DNA of 64,000 bases from G965213525 sp965213525 (GTDB taxonomy: Bacteria > Actinomycetota > Acidimicrobiia > Acidimicrobiales > Poriferisodalaceae). Made by a program: the position numbers and the translations under genes. Numbering within the stretch: position 1 is the stretch's first letter; the number at the start of each line of letters is the position of its first letter. The stretch covers positions 1,116,001-1,180,000 of the forward strand of contig OZ243889.1 in assembly GCA_965213525.1 (NCBI GenBank), in the 5' to 3' direction. Under the pieces are notes generated by a model. The model ran no database searches. It was not told the origin of the DNA and saw nothing but the letters and a program-made list of their open reading frames with translations. Below are positions 25,433-34,624 of the stretch, one piece after another.

Positions 25433-26457
25433 GCCCCCGCCTGCCGCGCCGCCTCGCCGAGGCGGCGACCACCGGCGTCGCGGTGGCCGATGCCCTGACC
25501 GGGCGCATCCCGGGGGTCGGCGCCGGGGCGGCCACCCGAACGCTGACCGGCCACAAGCTGTGGGGCCCGCTGCAGGGGGCCGACGACGCCCGAGGTCCCG
25601 AGCGGCGGCTGTTCGCCCTCTCGTTCGATCTTGACTACCAGCGCGACACCGACTGCCTCGACGGGCTGGTCGAACTGATGGGCGAGGCCGGGGTGTCGGC
25701 GTCGCTGTGCTCGATCGCGGCGCTGGTGGCCCGTGACCCGGAGCCCTACCGACGTGCGCTCGACGGGGGCCACGAGCTGGTCAACCACTCCTGGACGCAC
25801 CCCGACAACCCGGTGCTCGACCCCGACCGGGAGTTCTGGCACCTCGACGAGGCCGCCATGGCCGAGCAGGTGTCGGTGGCCAACGACCTCTTCGAGGAGC
25901 ACCTCGGTCGCCGGACGTCGGGCTTCAGGACCCCTCACTTCAAAGACGCCCAACGCATGATCGCCGTGCTCGACGACGACCCCGACACCACCTACCTCTC
26001 GACGGCCCTGGCCACCGCCACAGCGACGGGTCGTCCCTTCCGGCCTGCGCGCCGCCCCCAGATCCCCGAGGTCGGGCATCACCTACCCGCATCAGGTCCC
26101 GGGACCGCCGGGCTGATCCAGCTGCCGCTCTCCGCCTGCCCTGAGCATCGGTGGAGCCCGTTCTGTTCGTACCACCACCTCCGCACCCCCACCGACCGGG
26201 CCCGGGGCGCCGGCCTCCACGACCTCGGCACCTTCGCGGCACACTGGCACCAGATGCTCGCCGACGCAGCCGACGGCGACCGGGGCTACCTCTCGACGTA
26301 CTTCGACCCCCACGACGTCATGGCCTCCCCCACCGTGGCGTCGACCTTCTCGGCCTGCCTCGCCACGACCGTGGCCGAGGGGTGGGAGGTGGTCACCCTC
26401 GGCCAGATGGCCCGAGCCTGGGAACCTCACCTCCCTGCACCCGAAGCGTCGGCGTGA
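25429..26457 (+). CDS. Polysaccharide deacetylase-like protein (NodB fold)
   Basis: A 342-residue carbohydrate esterase 4-type protein. Landmarks are LFALSFDLDYQRDTD (catalytic Asp and metal Asp), ELVNHSWTHPDNPV (metal His pair HSxTH) and RRTSGFRTPHFKDAQR. No signal peptide is seen; the N-terminus carries Ala/Gly-rich sequence, so it may act in the cytoplasm on precursors. GTG 25429 overlaps the previous stop and its own stop overlaps the next start, both GTGA. It likely removes acyl groups from a sugar in the cluster's product. Confidence 0.75.
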   Translation: MSPRLPRRLAEAATTGVAVADALTGRIPGVGAGAATRTLTGHKLWGPLQGADDARGPERRLFALSFDLDYQRDTDCLDGLVELMGEAGVSASLCSIAALVARDPEPYRRALDGGHELVNHSWTHPDNPVLDPDREFWHLDEAAMAEQVSVANDLFEEHLGRRTSGFRTPHFKDAQRMIAVLDDDPDTTYLSTALATATATGRPFRPARRPQIPEVGHHLPASGPGTAGLIQLPLSACPEHRWSPFCSYHHLRTPTDRARGAGLHDLGTFAAHWHQMLADAADGDRGYLSTYFDPHDVMASPTVASTFSACLATTVAEGWEVVTLGQMARAWEPHLPAPEASA

Positions 26458-29369
26458 CCGGGGTGGTGGGCCCCGAAGCGAGCACCGAGGTGCGCCGCCC
26501 GCTTCGGGTGCTGCACGTCGTGGAGAGCTGGTTGCCGGTGACGAGCGGGTATGCGACCCGCAGCGCGTCGCTGGTGGCCGCACAGCGCGACCGTGACGAT
26601 CTCGAGCCGTTCGTGGCGGTCACCTCACGCCAGTCGATCTACCTCGACGACGCGCCGGCCTCGCCGGACGCAGCGGCTGTGGGGGGCGGGGTCCCCGTTC
26701 GGGTCATGGCGCCCTCGGCGGCCGAGCGGGTCCTGCGCCGGGCCCGGCCGTTCTTCGTCGACGCCGCCGCCCTGCGGCGCTGGCTCGACGAGCTGGTCGC
26801 CGAGCTGGCCCCTGACCTCGTCCACGTGCACTGGTCCGCGGGCATCGGTCGAGCCGCCGCCCAGGTGGCCAGACGCCGGGCGCTGCCCCTGGTCGCCGAG
26901 GTGCGCTTCGACCTGGCCGGGGCCATGACGAGTGAGACCTTCGCCGGACGTGGCGCGGTGCTCGAGCCGATGCTGCGACGCCACTTCGAGCGTCACCTGG
27001 TAGACGCCGACGCCGTGGTGGCGGCCAGCCACTCCCTCGCCGACCTGGTCGCCGAGGGCACCGACGTGGCGGTCGAGGTCATCACCAACGGGATCGAGCA
27101 GCAGGTCGCGGCCGATCCCGAGGTGATCAGCCGGCTGCGACGCTCCCACGGGATCGGCGCCGACACCGTGGTGGTCGGGGCGATCAGCAAGCTGCTGCGC
27201 TACGAGGGGTTCGAACGGCTGGTGCACGTGGTCGCCGCGCTGCGCGCCGAGGGGCTCGACGTGCGGCTGGTGCTGGTTGGTGCTGGGCCCCAGCGCGCCG
27301 CACTCGTCGAGCTCGGCCGACGCCTCGACGTCGGACTGATCGCCCCCGGTGCGGTCGGACGGGACGAGACCGGCGCCTGGTACGGCGCCATCGACGTGTT
27401 CGTCTCGCCCCGCCGCTCGCTCACCGTCACCCGTCGGGCGGCCCCGATCAAGGTCACCGAGGCCCTCGCCCACGGACGCCCGGTCGTGGCCAGCGACGTC
27501 GGTGACGTCCGGCGCCTCCTGACCGAGGCCGGCGGCAGCACCGTCGATCCCGACGACGACGACGGTCTGTCGAACGCGGTGCGCCGGCTGGTCGTCGACG
27601 CCGACGAGCGGGCACGACTGGGCGTCGCAGCTCGCGCGTGGGCGTCGCACCAGACCGGCTGGGACGAGCGGGCGGCGCGCACCTCGGCGCTGTACCACCG
27701 ACTCCTCGCCGGGCGCGGCGACGACGCTCGTCCCCCGGTGATCACGGGGCTGACGGTGCCCGGCCCGTCCACCCGAGGCCGTTCGGTGCCGGCCGGGGCC
27801 TCTGGTCGACCAGCGGGGGCAAGCCCTGGTGGAGGCGGCGCGCCCGGTCGCGTCGGCGAGGTGGTCATCATCGGCGGCGGCCCGGCCGGGCTGACCGCTG
27901 CGCTCGAGCTCGCCCGACGCACCGATCTGCGTCCCGTCGTGCTCGAAGCGGGTCCAGCGGTGGGCGGCCTGGCCCGCACGCTGGACTGCGACGGCAACCT
28001 CATCGACATCGGCGGCCACCGCTTCTTCTCCAAGATCGACCGGGTCACCGACTTCTGGCTCGACGTGTTGCCCCTCGAGCAGGGCAAGGACGCCGGCCGC
28101 GGAACCTCCGACGGGCCCGATCCCGACCGGGAGGACCAGGTCATGCTGATGCGGGAGCGACGCTCGCGCATCCTCTGGCGGGGCAAGCTGTTCGACTACC
28201 CGCTGGAGCTGTCGGCGGCGACGATCCGCAACCTCGGTCTCGGTCACTGCGCGGTGGCGGGCCTCAGCTACCTGTGGGCCCGGTTGCGTCCCATCTCTCC
28301 GGTCACCAACCTCGAGGACTTCTACGTCAACCGCTTCGGCCGCACGCTGTACCGCACGTTCTTCGAGTCCTACACCGAGAAGGTGTGGGGGGTGCCGTGC
28401 GCCGAGATCTCCCCGGACTGGGGCGCCCAGCGGGTCAAGGGCCTGTCGATCTGGTCGGCGGTGCGCCACGCCGTGCGCCGCCGGCCCGCCGGCGCTGACC
28501 AGCGTGACATCGAGACCTCGCTGCTCGAGCGCTTCCTGTACCCGAAGTACGGCCCGGGGCAGATGTGGGAGACCGTGGCCTCAGAGGTCCGTCGGCTCGG
28601 CGGTGAGGTGCTGACCGACACCGCCCTGGTCGGGCTGGGCGTCGAGGACGGCCGGGTGACGACGGCTCGGGCGGAGCACGCCACGTCGGGTGAGACACTC
28701 GAGTGGGCCTGCGTGCACGCCGTGTCGAGCCTGCCGTTGGACCGGTTGGCCGACGTCATGGGCCCGGCGCTCGACCACGACGCCATCGGCGTGGCCGATG
28801 AGCTTCGGTTCCGAGACTTCCTCACCGTCGGGCTGCTCGTCGACCGTCTCGAGCTCACCGAACCCGACGGCGGGCACCTGCGTGACAACTGGCTGTACAT
28901 CCAAGAGCCCGGCGTGCTGGTGGGCCGGGTGCAGATCTTCAACAACTGGAGCCCCTGGCTCGTCAAGGACCCCGACCTGTTGTGGGTGGGCCTCGAGTAC
29001 TTCTGTGCACGCGGCGACGAGCTCTGGTCGCGCACAGACGCCGAGCTGGTCGAGCTCGGCGTCGACGAGCTGACCCGCATCGGGCTGCTCGGCACCGAGG
29101 CCGTCGTGCACCGCTGCTGCGCCCTGCGGGTGCCCCGGGCCTACCCGTCCTACATCGGCGGCTACGGGCGCCTGGCGCTGCTGAGGGACGAGCTCGATCG
29201 CTTCGACAACCTGTGGTGCGTCGGCCGCAACGGCCAGCACCGCTACAACAACCAGGACCACTCGATGTTGGCGGCCATGACCGCCGTCGACCAGATCGCC
29301 GCCGGCACGGTCGACAAGGCCGCCATCTGGGCGATCAACACCGAGGAGGACTACCACGAGGGGTCGTGA
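26454..29369 (+). CDS. Fusion: GT4 glycosyltransferase + FAD oxidoreductase
   Basis: A 971-residue two-enzyme protein. Residues 1-430 are a GT4 glycosyltransferase (LRVLHVVESWLPVTSGYATR; PAPIKVTEALAHGRPVVASD-like donor site, here AAPIKVTEALAHGRPVVASD). A ~40-residue Gly/Pro linker follows. From ~470 comes an FAD protein with VVIIGGGPAGLTAALELARR, the GGHRFFSK motif and NLWCVGRNGQHRYNNQDHSM near the end, resembling UDP-galactopyranose mutase / protoporphyrinogen-oxidase-type proteins of glycan clusters. No stop interrupts the junction. GTG 26454 overlaps the deacetylase stop. Coupling of sugar modification to transfer is inference. Confidence 0.8.
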   Translation: MTGVVGPEASTEVRRPLRVLHVVESWLPVTSGYATRSASLVAAQRDRDDLEPFVAVTSRQSIYLDDAPASPDAAAVGGGVPVRVMAPSAAERVLRRARPFFVDAAALRRWLDELVAELAPDLVHVHWSAGIGRAAAQVARRRALPLVAEVRFDLAGAMTSETFAGRGAVLEPMLRRHFERHLVDADAVVAASHSLADLVAEGTDVAVEVITNGIEQQVAADPEVISRLRRSHGIGADTVVVGAISKLLRYEGFERLVHVVAALRAEGLDVRLVLVGAGPQRAALVELGRRLDVGLIAPGAVGRDETGAWYGAIDVFVSPRRSLTVTRRAAPIKVTEALAHGRPVVASDVGDVRRLLTEAGGSTVDPDDDDGLSNAVRRLVVDADERARLGVAARAWASHQTGWDERAARTSALYHRLLAGRGDDARPPVITGLTVPGPSTRGRSVPAGASGRPAGASPGGGGAPGRVGEVVIIGGGPAGLTAALELARRTDLRPVVLEAGPAVGGLARTLDCDGNLIDIGGHRFFSKIDRVTDFWLDVLPLEQGKDAGRGTSDGPDPDREDQVMLMRERRSRILWRGKLFDYPLELSAATIRNLGLGHCAVAGLSYLWARLRPISPVTNLEDFYVNRFGRTLYRTFFESYTEKVWGVPCAEISPDWGAQRVKGLSIWSAVRHAVRRRPAGADQRDIETSLLERFLYPKYGPGQMWETVASEVRRLGGEVLTDTALVGLGVEDGRVTTARAEHATSGETLEWACVHAVSSLPLDRLADVMGPALDHDAIGVADELRFRDFLTVGLLVDRLELTEPDGGHLRDNWLYIQEPGVLVGRVQIFNNWSPWLVKDPDLLWVGLEYFCARGDELWSRTDAELVELGVDELTRIGLLGTEAVVHRCCALRVPRAYPSYIGGYGRLALLRDELDRFDNLWCVGRNGQHRYNNQDHSMLAAMTAVDQIAAGTVDKAAIWAINTEEDYHEGS

Positions 29370-30582
29370 CCGAGCCCGTCGCTGCCCGCCCCCCCGTCGC
29401 GGGGCGCCCGGCGGTCCGGTCGGTCGGCTGGGGGTCCAGGGTGGCCAGCAACCACAGGACGGCCAGCACCGGGACGGCGTACTTGTCCCACTGGTAGGCC
29501 TTCATCATCACGACGGCGTGGGCGACGACGATCCAGGTCTCGAGGCCGCCTCGACTGAAGCGGATCGCTGCGGCCGAGGCCAGCACGACGAGCACGACCG
29601 ACCGCATCGGGGTCAACGCCCCCTCGCCCAGCGCGTTGCCGAGCGGCCCGTTGGCCTCGAGGTCCGGGGGGATGACGATGACCGCCACCACCACCGCCGC
29701 CACGATCACGCTGGCCCGCCGGGGCCAGTGCCCCAGCTCGACGAGGATGCTGCGCTGGGGGTGGACCACCACCTCGACCAGCACGAAGTAGGCCCCGAGG
29801 ACGGCCAGGGCGAAGATCGCCCCGCCGGGCTCGATCGCCCAGAACGACTGCTGCACCTCGGGGACCGGCCGACGCTGCAGGACCGTGTCGCTGGTGAACC
29901 CGTCGAGCAGGAACCACCACCCCGCCAGGGACCCGGCCGCCACGGCGCTCGGAACCCAGCGCGACACCGGGGCCGACGCCTGGCCCCAGCGGCGCACCGA
30001 GGGCCACACCTCCACCGCCACGACCGCCAACGGGAAGACGACGGTGTACTGGCGCGACGCCACCGCCAGCGCGAACAGCACCCCCGCCATCCACGGTCGA
30101 TCACGCCGGTAGGCCCACACACCCCCGACGGCCAGGGCCGAGGCGACCACCTCGGTGTACAGACGAGCCGAGTAGAACAGGAAGTAGGGGTTGACCAGCA
30201 ACCCGACCAACGAACGCGGCGCCCACCGGGCGGCCGTCTCGCCAGCCCGGGGCCAGCCCACCATCAGACACGTCGCCGCACCGGCCACCAGCGACACCAA
30301 GCGGGCCACCTCAGGACTCTGACCGGCCAGGCGTCCGACGAGGCCGAACAGCACCAGCGGGAACGGGGTGTTCAGCTCGGGGTACGCGTCGATGCGGTCG
30401 GCGAGCGACCGGGTGGGGTCGGTCAGCATCAAGCTGGTGCGCCAGAAGGTGCGCTCGTCCCAATAGAAGTCCCAGGTCAGCAGGCGAGACGCCACCAGGG
30501 TGACGGTCAGGCCGGCGACCAGGACCCCCAGGGTCTGGATGCGAGGGTTCGTCAGTTGTGACTTCCACCGGTCGACGTGCAA
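29335..30582 (-). CDS. GT-C polyprenyl-sugar transferase-like membrane protein
   Basis: About 415 residues with ten or so helices. After helix 1 (LGVLVAGLTVTLVASRLL) comes WDFYWDERTFWRTSLM, an acidic loop like the catalytic loop of GT-C enzymes, and later LLVNPYFLFYSARLYTEVVA. The start is uncertain: TTG 30582 is chosen because GAGAGGG precedes it and a -10-like TACAGT lies at 30623-30628. ATG 30696 is possible but would overlap the divergent GT2 start. The 3' end overlaps the fusion gene by 35 bp, tail to tail. Confidence 0.6.
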   Translation of the reverse strand: MHVDRWKSQLTNPRIQTLGVLVAGLTVTLVASRLLTWDFYWDERTFWRTSLMLTDPTRSLADRIDAYPELNTPFPLVLFGLVGRLAGQSPEVARLVSLVAGAATCLMVGWPRAGETAARWAPRSLVGLLVNPYFLFYSARLYTEVVASALAVGGVWAYRRDRPWMAGVLFALAVASRQYTVVFPLAVVAVEVWPSVRRWGQASAPVSRWVPSAVAAGSLAGWWFLLDGFTSDTVLQRRPVPEVQQSFWAIEPGGAIFALAVLGAYFVLVEVVVHPQRSILVELGHWPRRASVIVAAVVVAVIVIPPDLEANGPLGNALGEGALTPMRSVVLVVLASAAAIRFSRGGLETWIVVAHAVVMMKAYQWDKYAVPVLAVLWLLATLDPQPTDRTAGRPATGGRAATGSVTTPRGSPPRC

Positions 30583-30667
30583 CGCCGCCCGCCCTCTCGT
30601 GGGTCGTGCCAGACGACTGCGGACTGTACCGGTCTCCCGTCGGCGGCTTCCCCCGCCCCATCGTGTC

Positions 30668-31552
30668 GTGACCCCCCGGGCGCCGTCGTTCAGCATCGTC
30701 GTGCCGACGCACCGCCGGCCTGACCAGCTGCGGTCACTGGCGCGCTCGCTGGCCGCCATGGTGGCTGCGCCCGGCGACGGCGGGACCGGCGGACCTCGGC
30801 CGACCTTCGAGCTCGTCGTCGTCGACGACGGAGCCACCCTCGGCGCTCACCCGTCACTGCCGGATCCGGGGATGCCCTGGCAGATCCTCGGTCAGGTCCG
30901 CTCGGGTCCCGCCGCTGCTCGCAACGCCGGGGCGCAGGCCGCCCGAGGTGGACACCTCGTGTTCGTCGACGACGACTGCGAGGTGAGACCCGACTGGGGC
31001 CGTCGCCTGGCCGAGGCCGTGGCGGCCCAGCCCGAGGCCATGATCGCCGGGCGCACCCACAACCGGCTGCGCTCGGCGTTCGCCCGGTGCAGCCAGGCGC
31101 TCACCGACGCCACCTCGGCGACCAGCCTCGACGGACCGGGGGCGTTCGCTCCGAGCTGCAACCTCGTGGTGCCGGTGTCGGGCTGGAGGGCGGTCGGCGG
31201 CTTCGACTCGACGTTTCCGCTCCCCGCCGGGGAGGACCGTGACCTGTGCGAGCGATGGGTGGCCACCGGACGCCGCATCGCCGTGGCGCCCGAGATCGTC
31301 GTCGACCACTCCCACCACATGGGCCCGGTCGAGTTCGTCGCCCAGCAGCACCGCTACGGGCGGGGCGCACGCCACCTCGACCGGCGGCGGGCCGAGCGGG
31401 GCCAGGCGCGGTTGCGGCCCCGGCGCCCCGCCTACTACCGGGCCCTCGTGGGCGCTGCGGTCGACGCCGGGCTGTCGCGCCCGGTGGCCGCCGCCCTGGT
31501 GAGCACGTCGCAGCTGGCGGTGGCGTCGGGCTACCTCCGAGGGACCGGGTGA
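30668..31552 (+). CDS. GT2-family glycosyltransferase
   Basis: A 294-residue GT-A glycosyltransferase. It begins at the fold (SFSIVVPTHRRPDQLRSLAR) and contains ELVVVDDGA, GPAAARNAGAQAARGGHLVF, the DxD-type VDDDCEV and GGFDSTFPLPAGEDRDLCER. GTG 30668 is preferred because the earlier part of the frame lacks protein character. It is divergent from the GT-C gene and convergent with the next GT2. It probably transfers a nucleotide sugar onto the cluster's lipid-linked glycan. Confidence 0.75.
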   Translation: MTPRAPSFSIVVPTHRRPDQLRSLARSLAAMVAAPGDGGTGGPRPTFELVVVDDGATLGAHPSLPDPGMPWQILGQVRSGPAAARNAGAQAARGGHLVFVDDDCEVRPDWGRRLAEAVAAQPEAMIAGRTHNRLRSAFARCSQALTDATSATSLDGPGAFAPSCNLVVPVSGWRAVGGFDSTFPLPAGEDRDLCERWVATGRRIAVAPEIVVDHSHHMGPVEFVAQQHRYGRGARHLDRRRAERGQARLRPRRPAYYRALVGAAVDAGLSRPVAAALVSTSQLAVASGYLRGTG

Positions 31553-31577
31553 GCGGCGTCGCCCGCGGCCCTGGCCA

Positions 31578-32702
31578 TCACCCGGGCGAGCGGCGGGAAG
31601 CTGTCCAGTGCGGGGGCACGTCGAGCGCGCCCCTGGCCCGCCGCCCGAGCGCCCACGCCATGGCTCCTGCGCTCAGCAGGTAGGACCCGAGGTGCAGGGC
31701 GTAGGCCCGCAACGCGAACCACGGCCCGCCGGCCCGGCGCAGCATCGCCACGAGGGCCCGGTCGGCGGCCGCGACCGGCGCCACGACGGCGGCGGCTGCT
31801 GCCACCCCGGTCCCCCGGCGCCCGGTGATGGCGCCGACGGCCGCGGCGAGCGCGGCGACGCTGGTGAGAGCCACCTTCTGCCGGGCCGCCCGGTCGATGT
31901 TCAGCGTGTCGTGCCAACGTCCCCGGGCGAGCAGCAGCTGGGCCCACGGCAGGGCGCGCCGCAACAGATCGGTCTCCACGAGGTTGCCCAACGTCCACCG
32001 CTTGAGGTGGGTGACCTGGATGTCGGGGTCGAGCACCAGCCGATGCCCGGCATCGGTGAGGCGGTAGCCGAGCTCGATGTCCTCGATCGACGGCTGCGCG
32101 TACCAGGGGTCGAACCCACCGACCCCAGCGAAGACATCGGCCCGGATCGCTCCGCACGCCCCCCAGAACGTCTCGGTGGGTCCGGCCGCGCGCTGGTGGA
32201 CGTGGTGGTGCAGCAGGTTCTTGTACCGGCTCGCCACCCCGGGATCCGAGGGATCGTCGTCATAGGACCCGATGACTCCGGCGACGTGGGCGTCGTCGAA
32301 GACCGCCCTGGCGGCGTCGACGGCGAGCCGGGCGATGACGACGTCGCTGTCGACGAAGAGCAGCACCTCGCCGTTGGCCACCCGGGCGCCCTCGTTGCGG
32401 GCGGCGGCCGGACCGCGTCCCTCGTCGAGCACGACGACCCGATCGGCGAGCGCGGCGGCCTCGGCTGGCAGCGCCTCGTCGGGCCCGTCGACGACCACGA
32501 TGAGCTCATCGGCGGGGCCCAGGGCCGCCCGGGCCGCACGCATCGCGACGGTGGTCGTTGCGTTCGATGCGTGCACGGGCATGATGATCGTCATGGCCAG
32601 GTCACCGGCGTCGGTGGCCCCGGTGCGGTCCGACGATGCCGTGTCGGCGTCGGTGGCCGCCGCTGGGCCCGGCACGGCGGTGCCGCTCGCCGGCTCGGTC
32701 AC
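31578..32702 (-). CDS. GT2-family glycosyltransferase with C-terminal helices
   Basis: A 374-residue enzyme. After an acidic Ala/Thr-rich leader (about 1-35) comes a GT-A domain with TIIMPVHASNATTTVAMRAA, ELIVVVDGPDE, GPAAARNEGARVANGEVLLF, VDSDVVI (DxD) and GGFDPWYAQPSIEDIELGYR. Hydrophobic stretches follow at ~265-345, so it is probably membrane attached. Start GTG 32702 is supported by TACGCT six bases upstream and GGAGAG between; ATG 32594 is an alternative. It is divergent from wecB with only 25 bp between starts. Confidence 0.75.
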   Translation of the reverse strand: MTEPASGTAVPGPAAATDADTASSDRTGATDAGDLAMTIIMPVHASNATTTVAMRAARAALGPADELIVVVDGPDEALPAEAAALADRVVVLDEGRGPAAARNEGARVANGEVLLFVDSDVVIARLAVDAARAVFDDAHVAGVIGSYDDDPSDPGVASRYKNLLHHHVHQRAAGPTETFWGACGAIRADVFAGVGGFDPWYAQPSIEDIELGYRLTDAGHRLVLDPDIQVTHLKRWTLGNLVETDLLRRALPWAQLLLARGRWHDTLNIDRAARQKVALTSVAALAAAVGAITGRRGTGVAAAAAVVAPVAAADRALVAMLRRAGGPWFALRAYALHLGSYLLSAGAMAWALGRRARGALDVPPHWTASRRSPG

Positions 32703-32708
32703 CTCTCC

Positions 32709-32714
32709 AGCGTA
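32709..32714 (-). promoter_or_regulatory. Candidate -10 box in a 25-bp divergent promoter
   Basis: On the minus strand TACGCT lies six bases before GTG 32702. On the plus strand TAGGGT (32713-32718) overlaps it and precedes the wecB GTG at 32728. Two leaderless-type promoters would share the same few bases and could not fire independently. Confidence 0.4.
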
Positions 32715-32727
32715 GGGTCGGCGTGAG

Positions 32728-33828
32728 GTGAGGATCGTCTGCGTCGCCGGGGCGCGGCCCAACTTCGTCAAGATCGCCCCGGTCCTGCCGGCGTTGGAGG
32801 CCCACGGCCATGACGTGGTGCTCGTCCACACCGGCCAGCACTACGGCGCGGCGATGAGCGAGGTGTTCTTCGACGAGCTCGGCTTGCGTTCCCCCGACCA
32901 CCACCTCGGTGCCGGCTCGGGTTCCCACGCCCGCCAGACCGCCGCGGTGATGGTCGCCTTCGAGGAGCTGCTCGCCGGTGCCCCCGCCGACGCCGTCGTG
33001 GTGGTGGGCGACGTCAACTCGACGGTGGCGTGCGCGCTCGTCGCGGCCAAGGCCGGGTGCCTGGTGGCCCATGTCGAGGCGGGGCTGCGCAGCCGGGACT
33101 GGTCGATGCCCGAGGAGGTCAACCGGGTGGTCACCGACCGGGTCAGTCACCTGCTGCTCGCCCCGTCACCCGACGCGGTGGCCAACCTGCACGCCGAGGG
33201 CTACCGGGCCGATCAGGTGCACCTGGTCGGCAACGTCATGATCGACACCCTGTTCGCCCACCTCGGACGAGCCCGGCGGCGTCGTCCCCTCGACGGACTC
33301 GGCGTCGACGACCGCTACGGCGTGCTGACCTTGCACCGGCCGTCCAACGTCGACGACGAAGCGACCTTCGTCGAGCTGCTGGCGGCGCTCGGTTCGGTGT
33401 CCGCCGAGCTGCCGCTCGTGTTCCCGGTCCATCCCCGCACCCGCCACGCCCTCGAGGGGCGGCCGGTCCCTGACGGAGTGGTGCTGGTCGACCCGATGGG
33501 CTACCTCGACTTCGTGGCCCTGATGGACGGGGCCACCGTCGTCGTCACCGACTCGGGCGGGGTGCAGGAGGAGACCACCGCGCTCGGGCGTCCCTGTGTG
33601 ACGGTGCGGGACAACACCGAGCGCCCCATCACCGTCGACGGGGGCACCAACCTGCTCGCCGGCACCGATCCCTCCGCCGTGGCCGCTGCGGTCGCCGGCG
33701 TCGTACGCCACCCGCCGGCGCCTCGCTGTCCCAGCTCGTGGGACGGCCACGCCGCCGAGCGCGTCGCCGAGGTCATCACCTCCGCCGGCGGGCAGCACCA
33801 CCGCCCCGGCCCGACCGACCTGCGCTGA
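32728..33828 (+). CDS. wecB: UDP-N-acetylglucosamine 2-epimerase (non-hydrolysing)
   Basis: A 366-residue cytoplasmic enzyme that interconverts UDP-GlcNAc and UDP-ManNAc. Motifs in order: GARPNFVKIAPVLPALE, VHTGQHYGAAMS, VVGDVNSTVACALVAAK, HVEAGLRSRDWSMPEEVNR, LTLHRPSNVDD, VFPVHPRTRHAL, and the ligand loop DSGGVQEETTALGRPCVTVR plus NTERP. Length matches WecB/MnaA. It supplies a ManNAc-type precursor for the surrounding glycan cluster. Confidence 0.9.
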   Translation: MRIVCVAGARPNFVKIAPVLPALEAHGHDVVLVHTGQHYGAAMSEVFFDELGLRSPDHHLGAGSGSHARQTAAVMVAFEELLAGAPADAVVVVGDVNSTVACALVAAKAGCLVAHVEAGLRSRDWSMPEEVNRVVTDRVSHLLLAPSPDAVANLHAEGYRADQVHLVGNVMIDTLFAHLGRARRRRPLDGLGVDDRYGVLTLHRPSNVDDEATFVELLAALGSVSAELPLVFPVHPRTRHALEGRPVPDGVVLVDPMGYLDFVALMDGATVVVTDSGGVQEETTALGRPCVTVRDNTERPITVDGGTNLLAGTDPSAVAAAVAGVVRHPPAPRCPSSWDGHAAERVAEVITSAGGQHHRPGPTDLR

Positions 33829-33885
33829 GGCCGCTCGAACCGGGGTGGCGGCGCCGTTCGCCAGAGGTCGGGACGGCTCGCCCGC

Positions 33886-34587
33886 TCAGGCGAACCAGCC
33901 GCGCACGCGCTCCATCATCTGCTCGGCGGTGGCCGTCATGGAGGTCAACGTCTCGTGCTCGGCCTGCAACGTGATCATCTTCGTGCGTGTGGCGCGGGCC
34001 CCGTCGAGCCCCTGTTCGGCCTCGCTGAGCGCCTCGTCCACCACGGTGCGGAACTCCTCGCGACGTCGGCCGTCGGGCATGGCGTCGGTCAGCTCGCTCA
34101 TGGCCAGCCAGTTGGCATGGCTCATGGCCTTGGCCATCAAGACGCCGTCGAGCATCACCATCTCGGCGGTCATCACGTCGACGGAACCGCCGAGCAGGTG
34201 CGTGGACTCGACCAGGCGCTTGTCGGCTCCTGCTGTGGCTCTGGCGGCCGGGCTCACGTACTTTGGATCGCCGCCCATGCCGCTGATCAGCGCGGCCAGC
34301 ATCTCGGCATGCCGCTCGGCTTTTTCGCCGAACGCGTCGTAGGTCGACCGCAGCACGGGGTTGAGGGTCCGGCCGGACACGGACCGGTACAGCTTGTGTC
34401 CGGCGCGCTCGTGGGCCAGCGCCGCCGACATGATGTCGGCGACGAAGGCCATGTTCAGGCCATCGTCGGGAAGTTCGTCCTTCAACGCCTGGTCGTCGAC
34501 GGCACGCCCAGGGGGGTGCGAGACCATGGGCATGACCTTGCCGCGAGCGGCGGTCTCGAAGGTGGGGATCATGGTCGGGGTGGTCAC
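33886..34587 (-). CDS. Ferritin-like domain protein
   Basis: A 233-residue, mostly helical protein. Helix ADIMSAALAHERAGHKLYRS and a second carrying GEKAERHAEMLAALISGMGG give ferritin-like Glu/His positions, and a third carries AEMVMLDGVLMAKAMSHANW. Start GTG 34587 follows AAGGAG with five bases between. It lies 37 bp after a larger ferritin-like gene, probably in one transcript. Oxidative-stress or metal handling is plausible; iron binding is not certain because the Glu/His spacing is not the textbook ExxH pair. Confidence 0.6.
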   Translation of the reverse strand: MTTPTMIPTFETAARGKVMPMVSHPPGRAVDDQALKDELPDDGLNMAFVADIMSAALAHERAGHKLYRSVSGRTLNPVLRSTYDAFGEKAERHAEMLAALISGMGGDPKYVSPAARATAGADKRLVESTHLLGGSVDVMTAEMVMLDGVLMAKAMSHANWLAMSELTDAMPDGRRREEFRTVVDEALSEAEQGLDGARATRTKMITLQAEHETLTSMTATAEQMMERVRGWFA

Positions 34588-34624
34588 GGGTGCTCCTTGC
34601 GTCTGGTGGTGGCGGGCTGGTGGT

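Noticed and set aside
26151..26453. N-terminal extension of the GT4-flavoprotein fusion
   Set aside because: It overlaps the deacetylase gene and reads as Arg/Pro-rich antisense-like sequence; GTG 26454 with a GTGA overlap is a better start.
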